A stretch of DNA of 64,000 nt from Ficedula albicollis (GCF_000247815.1 NC_021686.1:4419037-4483036); one strand, 5' to 3'. Counted from the stretch's first letter, positions 14,752 to 34,968 are shown. The notes: generated from the letters alone by a model not told the origin. Translations and numbers: made by a program.

Positions 14752-14895
14752 ACTCCCAGAGCCTGTGGTGGGCACAGGCAGTCAAGCTGACAGGGACCAC
14801 CTGGAGTTTGTTCTAATGCACAGACTCCCAGAGCCTGTGGTGGGCACAGGCAGTCAGGCTGACAGGGACCACCTGCAGTTTGTTCTAATGCACAG
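14752..14895 (+). repeat. Two-copy tandem duplication, 72 bp
   Basis: ACTCCCAGAGCCTGTGGTGG...TTCTAATGCACAG is present at 14752-14823 and 14824-14895 with only two substitutions. The unit is GC-rich compared with its surroundings. Confidence 0.95.
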
Positions 14896-17549
14896 GTGGA
14901 TTAAAAAATTCATCCAGCACTCGATGTTTTTGTGTTCTAAGGCTTGTCTTGGTAGTCTAAACATGGATTTCTCATTCTGTTCTCTTAGCAATTTGTTGGC
15001 TCTGGAAGCAAAATAGAACTTTTTTTTAAGGATTTCTTAGGTCTGGCTTATCCAACAAGATTGTCCCAGCAGCTTAGGTGGTTACAAAAGTGGGGTTTGA
15101 CCTCCTTTGCTGAATTTCACATCAGCTTTTGCCACTCAGGCAGTGTGAAAGTTTAACTGCTTGAAAATTTTGTTTCCACTGTATAAATGTTGTCAGGCAA
15201 GTGTAGGGAAAACATAACTTCTTTGAAAAGTGATGTTTCTAAGATCAATTAACATCTTACATTGTTCCTCAAGTGCAATTTGATTTCTTATCTTTTGTAT
15301 AATTTTCTTTAAAATTATGTGGCAGAAGGAAGATAAATACATATTGTTGAGGTTTTGAAAAGGTAAACTAAAGAGTATTTGTGGGAATAAAAATTAAAAT
15401 AATTAACTAAGATATAATTCTTTTAAAATTATGCTATTCCATAAAACTGAGCAACTGATTAACAAATGCATTACAATTTTCTCATTTTTTATAAGCATAA
15501 ATAGCAGGAATGCATTCATCAGGTAATTCAGAGATCATCCTGTTCAATATATATTCATGTCTCCATGGTATTAAATTGAAATGCAAAGTCATGGTAAATG
15601 AGGCCAAGACTTAATATGTTGTGTGCAACATTTTCTTTTCCTATGTTTTAATTTCATCCTCTCTTTTTTTGCCTGCTGCTGCTTCTTATTTCTTCCATAC
15701 ACACATTGTTTTTGTTTTTTTTCCTCCTAATCTAATTTTCACTTATTTCTTTTTCTAATGCCTAGTGTTTAAAAGGTAAATAGGATGAGGAAGTAGTAAT
15801 GTTCACATGAGCAAAAACTGCAGAGAATGGCTAAAATGGCTTGTCAGGAGTAGTGGCAAAGATCTCAGAACGTGGTAACACAAATGTGTGTGGTATTACA
15901 GGAGAGAAAACGAGCCAATATGCTTGTAAAGGCTGTTCTTAGCTAAAACAAACTTTAGTAGATGTAGATAATTGTGTAAGTACTGTGTCTGTGTAGGTAA
16001 AGTGACCTCCTTACAAGACATCTGGTGTGGCATCAACTGGAAATGACAGACCTGTGAATTGAATGACATGATGAGCATCTGAATCAACATTTCAAATTAT
16101 TTCATTCCAGTTTTAGCAATGTTTTGCATTTTCTTTGTGCAATTCCAGAGCACTCCAGAATTTTTCATATCAAGGTTCTAGTGAACTTTGTTTCATCAAC
16201 TCTGTATAAACAGTAGCAATATTTCACTGTGGGGTTTTTAGTAAATGGTGTATAACTTCTGCTCTCACCATTGCACCTTAGAGCTCAGTCAAACAGCAGA
16301 CTTCCAAACCTATTTTTTCTGCTATTATAATAGGTCACATCATACTGCTTAACTGTTCTTCCTCAGATATCCTGAGTACTTTGCAAGTCTTCAGCCTATT
16401 TTATCACAGCTCTTCCCTGCTTGCCTCCTGCTGCGTCTGCATTTGTTTTTCTTACAGCTAGAAATTAAACCAAGCAATTTCTGCTGAATTTGCCACAGAT
16501 ATGCGGTTCTATAAACAGGAACAGAATTTAGGGGATGTGCGAAAAGTGCTATTTTATTGATTCAGATGGATAATATAACTACTTTGACTGAAGATGAAGT
16601 CTGCCCTTCATTTTAAAATTTAGAATTTCAGCTCTGTTTCCAAATCAATGTTTGAAAAGCTTCATGGGAATAAAGTTTTCTTAAATTTTCTCTGGCTCAA
16701 AAGCAAAACAGCAGGGAGAGAGAGGTGTCATCACAGAAGCATTTAACACTCTTCAAAGACACAAGGAAATTCTTCTAGATTAAAGAAAGACACGAAGCCA
16801 GGTTTTCTGCTGGTCAGGTCATTTCTGAAGATGACTAAAATAATCAGCTTCTGTTGCTAATTTTGATTAATGTGATTTTTCTCAGTGATTTCAAGTGCTG
16901 CTCTCAGCCAGCCCGAAGAGTAGGATCACAAGCACATGGAAGCATTCCCACATTCTCTGGGGAGCACAATGTCAGCTGCTCTGAAGGGCAGGGACTGGAG
17001 CCACACTTCAAGGGAAAATAATCCTTCCTTCCCCTTAGCCCTACTTTTGGAGGGGTTGATGGAAGAAGAGCAGCAGCTTTGATTGTCTGCGTGTTTCAGT
17101 TGCGTTGTTGCTCAGTTTTGCACCCTTGGATTCCTAATCAGAGCATGAGAGGCTCTCCCTGCCCTCAGTGCCTCTGAGTGCTTGGCCAGCAAGTTTCCAT
17201 CCCCTGGCTGGGGTAGGGGCTTCCTGAGGTTTGTATTTCCTGGGAGATCTGTGGGGAGCACTTGGGGCAGAGGTGTGCTGGTTTCTCCTTCCAGGATCTG
17301 GGGTTTCATCAGGAAGGATGTGTGGGAAGGTTTTGTCACTGCTCAGCTGGGGTGTACTGATCATCTTCAGCAGCAAAACAAGTCCTCTTGTCTCACTTGG
17401 CTGTTTTTATAAAGCCAAATTCTCAGAGGAGATGACGATTTAAAAAAGCATCTTTAAAAGGCTTTTAAAAAGAAGTTTACTTCTTGCAAGGCCTCAACAG
17501 AGGCTAGAAACTAAGCTGTGTTTTTAAATTTGGCCTTTATTTTGAAGTT

Positions 17550-17566
17550 GAATGAATGAATGAATG
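17550..17566 (+). repeat. Short GAAT tetranucleotide repeat
   Basis: About four copies of GAAT. Short microsatellite only. Confidence 0.85.
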
Positions 17567-18399
17567 TGAATTTGCTCATTCCTAGCTAAGACACAGATAG
17601 GTTTACTAACTGAAGATTGTTTTCTTCAGTTGTGTAAGTTTTTTGTGTTTTGTTTTCTTGCCTGTGCCTTGTGAGAAGTGACCAGTCTTTGCCTTTTTCT
17701 ATTCTGTCCTGAGATGTGGTTGTCATCTAGACAGCAGCAAAAATTAGTGCTTCACATGTAGTTCTGATGATTTTAGTGTAGTCCTAAATTAATTTTAACA
17801 ACAAGAAGTCGTCTTTCACTTAGTTACTGCATTTTTTCATTTAGACATGCAACCTGAGGAATCATTTTGCTCTCTTATACAGTAAGTGAACTCAGGTTTG
17901 GGGTTTTTTTTGTTGCAATCAGCATGAAAAATTTACCATTGCTATGTCAATTTAGGGGCTGGAAAAATTACAGTACATTCCTTCTTTTTGTCCCTTACTG
18001 CAGTAATTTTGCAACTGTTAACTGTAAGGAGGCTTCCTCTGTTCTCCTCATGGGGACAGGAATTACAAATAGGTGGAGCAGATGCTTTCTTAGAAACATT
18101 TAAAATAATTTTTTAATGGTTTATGCAAATGCCAAATGCATATAGTTTTACAATAATTTTTAATATATTGGTTATATATTTTCTTTCATATATAATTCCC
18201 CTCAATTGTAATTTCTTTTACATACTGAATACCTAGAGGATTTTCTTTATAATTAATTATACATGTGTATGCCAGGTTGTGTTCTAGCCTGTGTTAAATG
18301 TAAGGCAGTATAACTTTGGTGAAGTCATGGAAGATTGATGTCACTTGCAAAGATTTTCATGCTGTAGATGTCCATTTGTATGTTTGAAATGGCTCCTGC

Positions 18400-18730
18400 T
18401 GAACTCTTGGACTGGCAGCACAGGAACATTTTTTGTCTGTCAAGCAGAGTGGCCCAGAGCGAGCTGTTCTCCAGAGCAGCCTGGGTCAGTGTTCTCCCAG
18501 GGCCTCTTCCCAGTCCCATCACACCACACTGGGCTGCCTCCTGGGATGTGCACGGAGGAACTGGAAGTTCAATGTGTTTTTAAACATCTGAGGTGTGGAT
18601 GGAGGTGGTCAGCCTTCTTCAGGAGTGTCCCAGCTGGTCAGGCACTGCATGGTCTGAGTGAAGCAAGAGCAAAGGTCAGCTCCAGCAGTCTGGGTGTCCC
18701 CTGGGGACTGCTCCTTCCAGCATTATTCCT
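18400..18730. other. GC-richer block, unidentified
   Basis: A moderately GC-rich segment with a 146-codon open frame (18345-18785, + strand) of unrecognised composition rich in Ser, Cys and Trp. It has no clear splice borders or family motif, so I do not call it a gene. Confidence 0.3.
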
Positions 18731-20316
18731 TGGAAAGTGGCCTTTTTGTGAGGCGTCAGGGCTACCAAATAACTCAGTTATTTGAATAATAATAAAATTG
18801 GATGTTGTGGTACTGATGATGAAATTAGGTTTATTAACTTTGTTAGCTAATTTTGCTTTCTTCCCTAGGAGCAGGCTGCCTGAGCATCACAGTGCAGGAG
18901 TGCACCTTTCTCCATCTCAGCCACACACAGCCTGTACCAAACCCTGATCCCTGTCAGCCCAGCCCACTGGCCAGCCTCCTCCTCACCTCCCAATTCCCTA
19001 ATCTAATCTAGCTCCGTGGGGTTTATGGGGGTTCATTTAGGCAGCAGAAGCTGTGCTGGAATTGTTATATGTGCCAGCAGCGATTTGTACCATCTGGGTA
19101 TGGAAAAGAGAGGTTAGCACTACCACGGAGAAAGATCTTTATTCTATTACTAAGCCAATATAATTCAAGAGTGGCTGCAGAGCAATTGGAAACTGAGAAA
19201 TGGGCAGCTCTGTAGTTCTAGTGAAATGTCAAAGTATAATGAAACAAGGGAAACGTACTGCTTCGTGGTGTGAGCCAAGTTACAAGCAGGTGGCAGCAGT
19301 AAATATGTATATAAATAACAATATGGATGAAATGTCAAGGTTTCCAGCTGGCTTTGTAAAGGCATTTCAGGAATATTATAGTTAGAGTCACAGCACAGCG
19401 TGACCACTCAATACAAATATGTATAATTTAAAAATGCATATATTTACATTAAGGGCTTGGGTATCCTCAGGTTTTATCATGCTTAAAATTTAGGTTCTGG
19501 TCAAAAACAGCCTAAGAGTTTGGGAAACCCCAAACCATGGGGTTTTATGGGAAGCTTACTTCCATCTGACACCTTGTTACTTCACACAGTGAAACCTGCA
19601 GTGCTTCTACCTGTACCTTTTGAAAACGAATGTAGACTGAGACAACATGTGTGTAATGTTAATGAGGTGTATGTGGAGACCAAGCCCCCAAACTTACATG
19701 GGATGAAAAATGCACTCAGGGCCTTTGCTGGCTGGGACAGAAGTTCCCACAGAGACTGCAAACTGGGGAGCAGAAAACTGTCAGTGCCCTCTTTAGGTCA
19801 CTCTAGTTCTACCTTCTGCTATCAGTTCAATGATTTTATTAGCTTTGAGGAAAGAAGTTCTCTCTGGTCAACATTATAAAAGTTTCACAATAGAGAGCAT
19901 CAAAGAAAAAGAAAAAGAAAAAAAGTGTTCTAAAATATATATATTTTTTTTAATTTAACATGTGATTGTTCATACCACCTTCTCTGAAAGAGCGCTGACA
20001 TGTTTCAGAAACTTTCAAATATTCCAAGTTAAGTTCCTAGCAAGTCACATAATGATTGGAAAAGTAGATAATGACAGTGGCCTCTTAACAAAGCCTCTAA
20101 AGCCAAATACATGAACAGTTGTTAAACAACTCCTGCATTTTGTTAGCTGTGTTGGTCCTTTAGAGAGCAGCATTAGCATTGCTTTGGGCTCCACCCCATG
20201 CCCTGAAGATCAAGGAACTTTGTTTACATTCCAGCATTTTGTAAATATCAGATGAACACAAATTAAACTGTTTTCAACATAGTGATTTTATAGGAATCAT
20301 TTAGAGCTGTGTCAAG

Positions 20317-20440
20317 GACTAGGACATTATTCTCCAACACTGTTGCCTTTATTAGTTTAATACTTTTAAAAGAGAAGTAACTAGGACATTATTCTCCAAC
20401 ACTGTTGCCTTCATTAGTTTAATACTTTTAAAAGACAAGT
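20317..20440 (+). repeat. Two-copy tandem duplication, 62 bp
   Basis: CTAGGACATTATTCTCCAAC...TACTTTTAAAAGA occurs with a period of 62 bases and two or three differences. Confidence 0.93.
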
Positions 20441-21210
20441 TATGAGATTTTGAAGTCCTTAGAACTAGAGACTACCAGTCCACTAACAGGAATTAGTACA
20501 GTAGGTGCTGGTAAACTACAGACTGGGATTGTCAAAATAATTTTAAACTGGTTATTGAGTTTTTGCAACTAATGCAGATCTCCTTATAATGCAGAGTCAC
20601 TTAAGCACATCTGTTACATTGATGTATCACTAGTTTTAGGACCTGGATTAATTCCAGAGTAAACAGTGAGCACTCTGCTGAAAGGCTGTAAACATAGACA
20701 CAAGTTATTCATCTAGAAATCCCCAAGCATAATTTGCCAATGGGCTAAGTGCCTCAAGTATTTTACCCTTTTTGATGTAGCAAGATGCTACTGTTCTGCA
20801 TTCTGTAATGCTGAGGGTGACAGGGGAGAGGTGGCGAGGTTTTCTTTTCTCATTACTTATGGTTAAATTTGCCTTCCTCTGGTATTGAAGTGCTCTCAGT
20901 CCTGAAGTTGTTCCAAGACTTTATGAAGTGTTATGAATTTGCTAGCAGTGCAATCTGCAGTTTTCCAAAATCAAAGTCACCCAAAGTACAGGTACCCCAA
21001 ATGAGTTACGGATCTTCTTAAACTAAATACCATACTTGTCCCAGATCTTTTCCAGGGGCATGTCTTTTGTCTTGCACTCTGAGGAGGAAGAGTTAATTTA
21101 TCTTTACTGGAATTTTACCCGACGTCTGCAAAAACTAAAATTATTCTTATCAATGGAGAATTAGTTGCATTGAAATAAATAGGCAGATTTTACTCCAGTT
21201 CTTAATGGAG

Positions 21211-21293
21211 ATTATATATTTATATATATATATATATATGTGTGTATATATATATATATAACAGTGTATATATATATATATATATATATATAT
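21211..21293. repeat. TA/TG microsatellite
   Basis: A TA dinucleotide array with short GTGTG interruptions (around 21240 and 21264), about 83 bases in total. It is likely length-polymorphic. Confidence 0.95.
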
Positions 21294-22957
21294 GAATTGG
21301 GTCATTGTCTTCCATAACTTAGAAAATATTTGCTGTGGATGATTCCAATACAGCCTCTGCTTCTAGGCATTCAGAGGTAGCTGCATATTCTTCCAAGGTA
21401 GCTGTATATCCTATCTATCATTAACATGGATATTTAATATCCTGGGACAAAGGCAGAGATGACAATTGAGCACTTGTGTTTTTACCTTGGCAGATGTGCT
21501 ATTTAGTGTGCAAATAATAGATAAATACTTTGGTTATATTCAGCTGATGTATACAGTACTTGCTACTTTCTGCTGCAGATGAACCTACCTTGGGCATCTT
21601 CCAAAGTTGCCAACTCAACACAGCTACAATATAAAATAACTGGGTTGGGATTTGTGAATGTCATGAATTTTTAGCTGTTTATATGCTATTTTTATAACTG
21701 GGTATTAAATAAGGCAGTAACACTTGGAACTCAGTTTAAATGAGAGCAACGCTCAGATCAAAAGAGGGAACGCTCTCCTTAAAGGACAAGTCATTGCTTT
21801 TCCCTCAGAAGTGATCAAAGCTGGCTTCATTGAAGCTGTGGTTAAACACTGCTGCAGCATCCCCGTGCTTAGGTTTCTTTTCTTTCCCACATCATTTTGC
21901 TGTACCCCCTACAAGGACAGTGAAGGACCTCCGAGAAGAAAGGACAGCATGTGTGGCAGAATTCCCCATGAGGTTCCATCACATTTGGTTTAAACATTTC
22001 GTATTCATTTTGAGTCCCTTTTATGCTGGTTTTATGCTGATTATACCTAGAGGCCATTAAATGTTAGCAGATACTTTATATTTGCAATTTTGAACGCCAT
22101 GCATGGTATGAAATTCTTTTGAAGGGGGATGTTTGACATGGAGCATGAACATATTGAAGTGAATGTACTTCCAGAAACTTGTAGAGGTTGAGGGCATCTT
22201 TTTTTTCTCTTTTAACTCTCAACTGCTGGCTGTAGCTTATGGCTCTGAGGTGGGGAAGATGAGGTAAATTTTAAACATCAATTCCTGTGACTTTGCTGCT
22301 TTGAAATACCCACAGAAGTTCGTACAGTATTTGTTTATACAGGCAGACCAGAATATGGTTTTAAGGACTATGCTGAGGGTTCTAAATCTGGTTCTATTTT
22401 ATTACATTCCCTAGAATTATTTAAATTGATATACTGGAGATGTGAGATTGAATGGAAAGGAGTACTGAGCAGAGTCTGATGTGAATAAATTGGTGTGCAT
22501 TTCTGAGCTTTCACTGAGGAAAGTTCTTAACCTGGTTGTGTGCAAGATAAAATTTTCTCTGTGGAGAGAGAGCAGCATGTTTGGAGTATATGTAAAAATA
22601 GGAAGTTTACTGAGCAGAATTTTAATTTTCAGTGCACCCCAGAAGCTGTAACCTGACAAGGGCACACTGTAGGTAAACAGTATAATCTGTTCCTTCAAGG
22701 AGAGGAGACAGGCATGTGTTCTAGGCAGGGCTGTAGATCTGTTCCCAGAACAGACTGAAAGTTCTAGAATTCTTCACTTGTTGCATGCCTTCATGATCAA
22801 GAACAGCCCTTCTTTAAAGTGAAGGAAATAATACAGATTTATTCAAATAATATATTATTTTCGCATTTTTCTACAGCAGAAATGTAAAATAAAAATGGCC
22901 TGAGTGTTATTTCTGTCATGTGGGTGGCACACACCTTTAGACAAGGTTTAGATGTTT

Positions 22958-23110
22958 AGGATTTCAGAACTGCCATATCAAATCCTACAGGGATAAAAAC
23001 TTTGGGAAGCTGAAAATAGCATTCACAAGTTAGCCTGTGTAGGATTTCAGAACTGCCATATCAAATCCTACGGGGATAAAAGCTTTGGGAAGCTGAAAAT
23101 TTAGCCTGTT
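22958..23110 (+). repeat. Two-copy tandem duplication, 83 bp period
   Basis: AGGATTTCAGAACTGCCATA...GGGAAGCTGAAAAT occurs at 22958 and 23041. The second copy lacks about 13 bases (the GCATTCACAAG region) but resumes with TTAGCCTGT. Confidence 0.93.
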
Positions 23111-23982
23111 TTAAAATGTTTTTTAATAAGTTTTGAAATCCTATTCTTTGATATTTACAATGCTTAGGTTGGAACTTTTTAGGGTGCTAATGTTGCTTGT
23201 ATGTATTGTCAAATATCAGAAGAGAGAATTTCAGCACACTTCAATTGTCATTGAAGAGATTTTCTTGTTCTCTTCCTGTAAATGGTAGAATAGGCTTGAT
23301 GGGCATTTAGAGGCTGGGATAAGCAAACATGCAAACAAAGAAGGGAAATCTGGACCAGAAATGCTGCACTTGTGTTCTTATAAAGGAGCTGCTCTTTATA
23401 CTTTTGCAGATGCCTGTCATGATAGAAAGGCATTTTCAAAGGCAGCAGGGACCACTAAAATCATGTGTATTATTATTTCAATAAAATATTAAGCTAGTGA
23501 TACAGCAGTATCCTGTAAGAGAACACTGTTTGAGAAGCAGGTTCACTTGTCACTGTTGTGTAAATGTTTTTCAGTTGTGAGGATGGAAAGGATTTATGCT
23601 TTTAAGCTTAAAAAAAAATAAACCCCACTTTCAAATTTTAAAATTACAAGCAATATGATTATATGAAAAATAAAGCAAAGAAATGCAATGGTGCTGTTGC
23701 CACCTATAAACCTGATTCTTTGCATTATAGGTTCTGATTCACTTTTTGAGATTTTTTCCTTTTCCTGTTTGTTGTATGCACACCTTTGCATCAAGGATCA
23801 CTAACTTTAGACCTGTCCTCAGGTGATGCCTTGCCCAAGTGTAAGAGTCCACAATTCTCACAGGTCTAGTAGTGCACACTGTGTAGACAAATAACATTTT
23901 GTCACACCACTTTGTACTTTGTCTTTGGAAATAAAGTATTTAGGGACTTAATTCTGATTGTTTAGGGAAATGCCAGGCTGCT

Positions 23983-29492
<5,510 letters not shown>

Positions 29493-29857
29493 CTCCTGTC
29501 ATGGAACTGGGACCAGTAAATTCCCTGTTCCAGTGCTGCTCTGAATGAACCTCTCTTCTGTTATGTGCTATTTATGATCAGCTCAGGCATGTGCTCATCA
29601 GTATTTTTGTTGATCTAATAACAGCTATTACTGATTGCTTAGCTAATTTCAACTGTTGACTCTGTTCACTGTTAAGGAATATTCTGTTAGTGTTGGCTGA
29701 CTGGTGTGACTGCATGACTTCCAAAATGTCATGTGGTGGCTGTATTTCTCCATAGAGGTGAGGTGATAGGGCCATGGAAAGGCAGTTAAAATACTTAGAA
29801 ACTGAATATCTGAAAATAAGAATCAATTTAAATTATAGGCTATCAGCATAGAAACAC

Positions 29858-29880
29858 TTTTTTTTTTTTTTTTTTTTTTT

Positions 29881-29932
<52 letters not shown>

Positions 29933-29954
29933 ACACACTTTTTTTTTTTTTTTT
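29858..29954. repeat. T24-C51-ACACAC-T16 homopolymer cluster
   Basis: A run of T (29858-29881) passes directly into 51 C (29882-29932), then ACACAC, then 16 T (29939-29954). It is the third poly-C run within 5.7 kb. The flanking T tracts differ from the minisatellite context of the second run. Confidence 0.9.
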
Positions 29955-32900
29955 AAGAATTCTGTAATTACCGATATCTTGTTAATTACAATTTACTGAT
30001 TAGGTTCCCAGAAGCCTTTCCTACCCTGGTGACCCAGGTCAGTGAAGCTTTCCTTGCTTACTTTAGGTTAAGAGATGACTTCAATTCCCTGAGTGAATCC
30101 TAAGTGACATTTAAAGTATTGAAATAAGTGTGGTTTTTTCCAGTGCAAGATACCATTTCTGAAGAGTTTTTCTCAGTACCTTCTTAAACAGAAAATAATT
30201 CTGAAAAATACCAAGGCAGGTCAAGTTCATATTGCTGGGGGATGTGGTAATATTTGGCTTGTTGCCTGAAAAACAGGGGAATGCTGAAAAATGAGCTGGT
30301 TTAACAATTCAGTATAAAGTTTAATCACATTAATCCTATAGTAAAATGATTGTTCCTCTTGCTCTCCTTCTCATCCCTCTCCTGTCTGCTACAGTACATG
30401 GTGCCAGCAAGCTGTGTTTCCTTTCCTAACTGCCCAGTCCTTTCCTCTCAGGATGGTCACATGGCAAGGGCTGCAAGTGTTTATCTAGAAAGACAGCATT
30501 AAAAATGGCATTAACGTTTAAAAATGTCTTTTTTTTTTTTTTTGTTTGCCCCTTTTCAGCTCTGTCTTTATAGGGAATAAACAGAGGGGAACAAGGAGAG
30601 GAGCCAGCTCCAGGTGACTGGCCAGCTGCCTGTGGATCAGCACCAGAAAGTGCTCCACAGATGCAATCTGAAACCCATTAATATAATGGATAAAGTCTAT
30701 GAAGCATTTTAAAACCTCCCTTGCCTATAGTGCTGCATTTTATAAGCTAGGTGACATCAAAAGAATTGGTTCTGGCTCAGACCAACTAATAAAAATGGAT
30801 AAGGCTTATTTTTATGCTGAATATCAGTAAAAGCATGTGCAGAAGATTACATTTAACATTCTGGCTTTTACCCAGAGCACAACAAAGTCTATCTTATCCC
30901 CATCCATCAGAACAGAATTTGATAGGTTTGGAGACCCCAGATTTTCATCTCCTATCGAAGCATGAAGCAGCAGCTTGGGCTTGCATGGAGATTGTGTGAA
31001 CATGACATTGCTCACTGTGTTGTGTTTCCTTGAACACTTATAAAGAAGGGTGTCTAATTAGGCACAGTGTTTAAATAGGATATTTTATTTATTTTTTTAC
31101 TTTAAGCTGAAGTAAAGCATTAAATATTGTCATGATACCTTTCCATATTAGGAACAATGGAAAGAAATGAAAAGTCTGGCTGTTTCCTGTAGGCAGAGGG
31201 AGAAGAGCATCTTTTAGAACACAGTAAAAATCCCACATAGTTGTTTTTGTGCTTATACAGCTTTAATTATTGTTAACTTTTCTAGGTACCACATGTTTAT
31301 TTAACACTGATTTTTTTTGGTTCAGTAGTCCAGCCCGTACCAGCATTAGCCTCCAGATCTCAACAGCATCCTGTTTATTCTGATCTAGCTTGCCTGACTG
31401 ATTCCCCAAAGATAAAATTCACTAAGTGAACTTGACAGATTCCAGGCTGTCTCCATATGGCAGGGACTGGGCTGCAGCTTCTGAAGCTGCCTGGGATTTA
31501 AAAGCTGCTCTCACCTTATTAAGATGGCAGCAGTTACATGCAAGGCAAGTTTGCAGGGGCTTGTTTTAATTCTTCTGGCTTCTGCCTGAGACCAAGCCAT
31601 ACCCTTTCTTGTGCATGTGGATTAGAGCAGGACCAGGAGGATGACTTGCCTTTTCCAAACAGTGCTTACACCAACAAGGGATCAGAAATTAAAATTAATC
31701 TATACCTCAGTTGTTGACAGTTTTTAAAAGGAATTTAGGCTTAGCAGGTGCTAAATGGACCAGACCACAAGAGATTTCTGAAAAACAAAAGTGATGAAAA
31801 GTGCGAATTTATTTGTTGCTAGGTCTTTCTTCCCTTTGTGTACTATCACTTATCTGTTGTTTGGGATGTTAACGAAATAGCTTAATTGTCCTATATTAAA
31901 AATGCCAAACCTATAATCTGGCAATATCAAAATATTGAGCTGAATTGCAAGGAGCGTTTTTGAGAATGCAGAGCAGCTGAGGAGCATTCTGCACACATTT
32001 AAATCTGTGTGTGGTAGACAGCCATAATCTGTCACACAAAAGGGGTTCTTTCAAATTGACTCAACAGTAGTGAAAGAATGTAGTGCTGGAAACACAAAAT
32101 ATTAGTACTTGCCATTTAAAAAAAATCCTAGATCTAGTCGTTGATTGTAATTTTTGAGTGGGTTCACAGGGCTAAAATAATTTACTCTGGCAAGTTTAAG
32201 CTGACAGTCCTTAAAATCACACCATTAGAATAAAAGGAATTTAGAAAACGCAAAGTATGGTGGTTGTTAGTGCTTGTTTATGAAATACCAGCACTGCAAA
32301 AAACCAGCTCATTAAGAAATAAGTTTAAATTAGTGTTGTTGTATTGGGATTGATGCAGTTATATTTTTCTAAGAAAATGAAAGTAGAAATTGAGGTTTCT
32401 TTGATTATTACTATTCCTATTCCTGCCTGACATTGTTTTTCAGGAGCGTGTGCATACCTGAAAGAGAGATCAAGAATGAGTAACCTTTCTAAATTTCCTT
32501 TGTCTTATTGTCTCTTCTTTTCATAGTCTCAAAAGGGACTAGAAGTGATATGATATTATATGATACCTTAAAAAAAAAGGTTAGAAAACCAGCAAATTTT
32601 GGGAGTTAAGTTTTGTATTTAAATTTAAAATAATTGTGTTGACTAAGACAAGCAGTGGTTGTGTCATAGTATCTCCCTATGAATTTTGTTGTTTCTTTGA
32701 GAAATAGTGTGTGGTTTTGTTGCTTGGTTTTGGGGTTTCTTTCACAGATACTGATTTTAGGTTTGGAGGATTCGCTTATGTAGAGGCACTGGGGTTTTCT
32801 GGTTATCTGTGGTTCTTGCCCTTGCATCTTTTTTATAGGAGAAAGTGAGGATCTTCACTTGGGACCCTTTAATCAAGTGCCACATTCCTCCCTTTTCCAG

Positions 32901-34893
32901 AAAGAGAAGCTCTTGTGGAGCTCCTGGTCAGCATCTTCACAATTCCCATTGTATCTGGAGCTATGGGAATCAGTTTGTGAAAACTGCTCTTTCTCTCAGA
33001 CATGTTACTTGTTTAGAATCATCTCTGTCATTTGTAATGTTTTTTTATCTTCAGTCGATTTGCATTTAGCTGTAGATTAGTTTGTGGCAATAATTCCCTC
33101 TTTATTTGCTTTCTGAGGTATTTTTTCTTTCTGTATTGTATAATGTAGACTTGTGCCAAATAAGCCCAGTAGTATTTGAGCTGGGAACAACAGGCTTTAC
33201 CTCATTACTGTTTCTCACAAAATTTGTAATGCTCTTGTGGGCACATGTGTAAGAAATGTCAACTGAGTCATTATTGGGGTGGATGTTCTTACAGCAGGTG
33301 CTTTAGAAGCAAAATTTCAAGTCTCTGAACAAAAAGAGACCAAATTCCCAGTCAAGAATTTGTAATAAGCAAACAGGTGAGCCCTTTCTCTTGGATCTAG
33401 TTCAGTTCCCTTTCCTGACACCCCTCTGTCCTGCTGCAGGTACATGAAGGCAGCTTGGCAGCCAAGCTGCAGCACCAGGTCAGGGTTAGTGTGTAGGGAC
33501 TGCCTTTGAGATAGAGCCTTTCATGCTGCTTCTGCATAAAAAGGCAGGTGGGTTTGATTTTAACAATACACCACAGTCATGTTGTTAAATCTGCTACAAA
33601 ATTCAGACATCTGCCTTTTTGAGCAGCTGTAGCAGATACAGGCAGGGCCTCTTCCAGACTCAGGTTTTATTTTGCCCAAACCTATTTTAGATTTAAACTC
33701 CATAAAGATGCCTTCTTGTTTTTCACATGTTTTTTACATGTCATTGATATGAATCACTTGATGCTGCAGTTGTACATCTCTCGTGTTTGTGAAGTGAGCA
33801 TCTTCTTATTTTTAATTTTCTGTTGTATGGACTAGGCAGTAGGAATTCCTAGTGCCACTGACATAACAGTAAATTGAAATCCATTATTTGACTGAACAAT
33901 TAAATGGCTTTTCTGCTAAACCTGGATGTTAATGACCATGGAATGGCATAAAATGAAATGATCAGAACAGGCAGCTCGAGCTCACTCTGTAAACATCTAG
34001 GTTGGCTGAAGTGCAGCAGTCTGTGTTTACAGCAGGGCTGGCAGAGGGAGAGGTGTGAGTGTTCATCTGCACAAAGGCAAAGTCTGACTTTAAGCGGCTC
34101 ATAGGGAAATTTGAAGCATTCTTGATTTTTTTTCGCCGAATCTTATGAGTTGTCTTGGCACTTAAAAGATGGCAGGGTTATAGTGGGCTTGAGTTGGTGC
34201 TGGCATTGCTCAGCAGAGAGAAAAACACGTAAGAGGTCTTCAGCACCTCCAGGTTAGTCTGGAAAATGCCATCTGAACACAGCTTTGAGAGTTTGGGGTT
34301 TTTTTTAACCTTTCTAGGAAGGTAGTTTGAGTTTGAGGTGGGCTTGTTTGTTTTACCTGGCTGTGAAAATTTTTTGTGAAAGAGGAATAGTAAGAAATAG
34401 AATAGGTTGGTAACTTTGGATAGTCCAGATCACCAGTTCTTTCTAACATTTCATTCCCCTGCTTCTTTACATTATGTGTTATTTTTAGAACGTGGCAGAT
34501 TTAAATAACAATTGGCTTACATTCATTTGTTTAACATTGAACTGAAGTGGTGCATCTTTTATGTAATAACGACATACCAAATATGTATGAAAATGTAAGG
34601 AACTATTTAGTAACACAGAACACACTGGTTTAGCTTATAGTTTACTTTACTGCCACTGTTTGTGAATGAAGTTACCTATAAACATTACTTTGGCACATAA
34701 TAATGAGAGACAAATTTTCTGTATTTTAAGATGGCCTAACCTGTGTCTGAATTGCAAAATATAGAAGTTGAACAATAAATATTGTTTAGGATTATTTGAA
34801 AGCTGAGGTTTGTGTTTGCAGCAAAGGAGCTTCAGAAGTTATGTTATTGTGTTTGCTCAAGTGAAATAATTTTAGAGCTGTGCAAGTCTCTGT

Positions 34894-34968
34894 TAGGGAC
34901 TAACCTCCAAGTTAGGACAACAGTACAAAGGTAGGGACTAACCTCCAAGTTAGGACAACAGTACAAAG
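34894..34968 (+). repeat. Two-copy tandem duplication, 38 bp
   Basis: TAGGGACTAACCTCCAAGTT...GTACAAAGG is repeated at 34894-34931 and 34932-34968 with essentially no differences. Confidence 0.94.

Noticed and set aside
14265..14753. 162-codon open frame on the minus strand
   Set aside because: No family motif and no promoter or splice evidence; runs opposite to the host gene.
18345..18785. 146-codon open frame on the + strand
   Set aside because: Unrecognised composition, overlapping frames on the other strand, GC-rich block without splice borders; likely chance.
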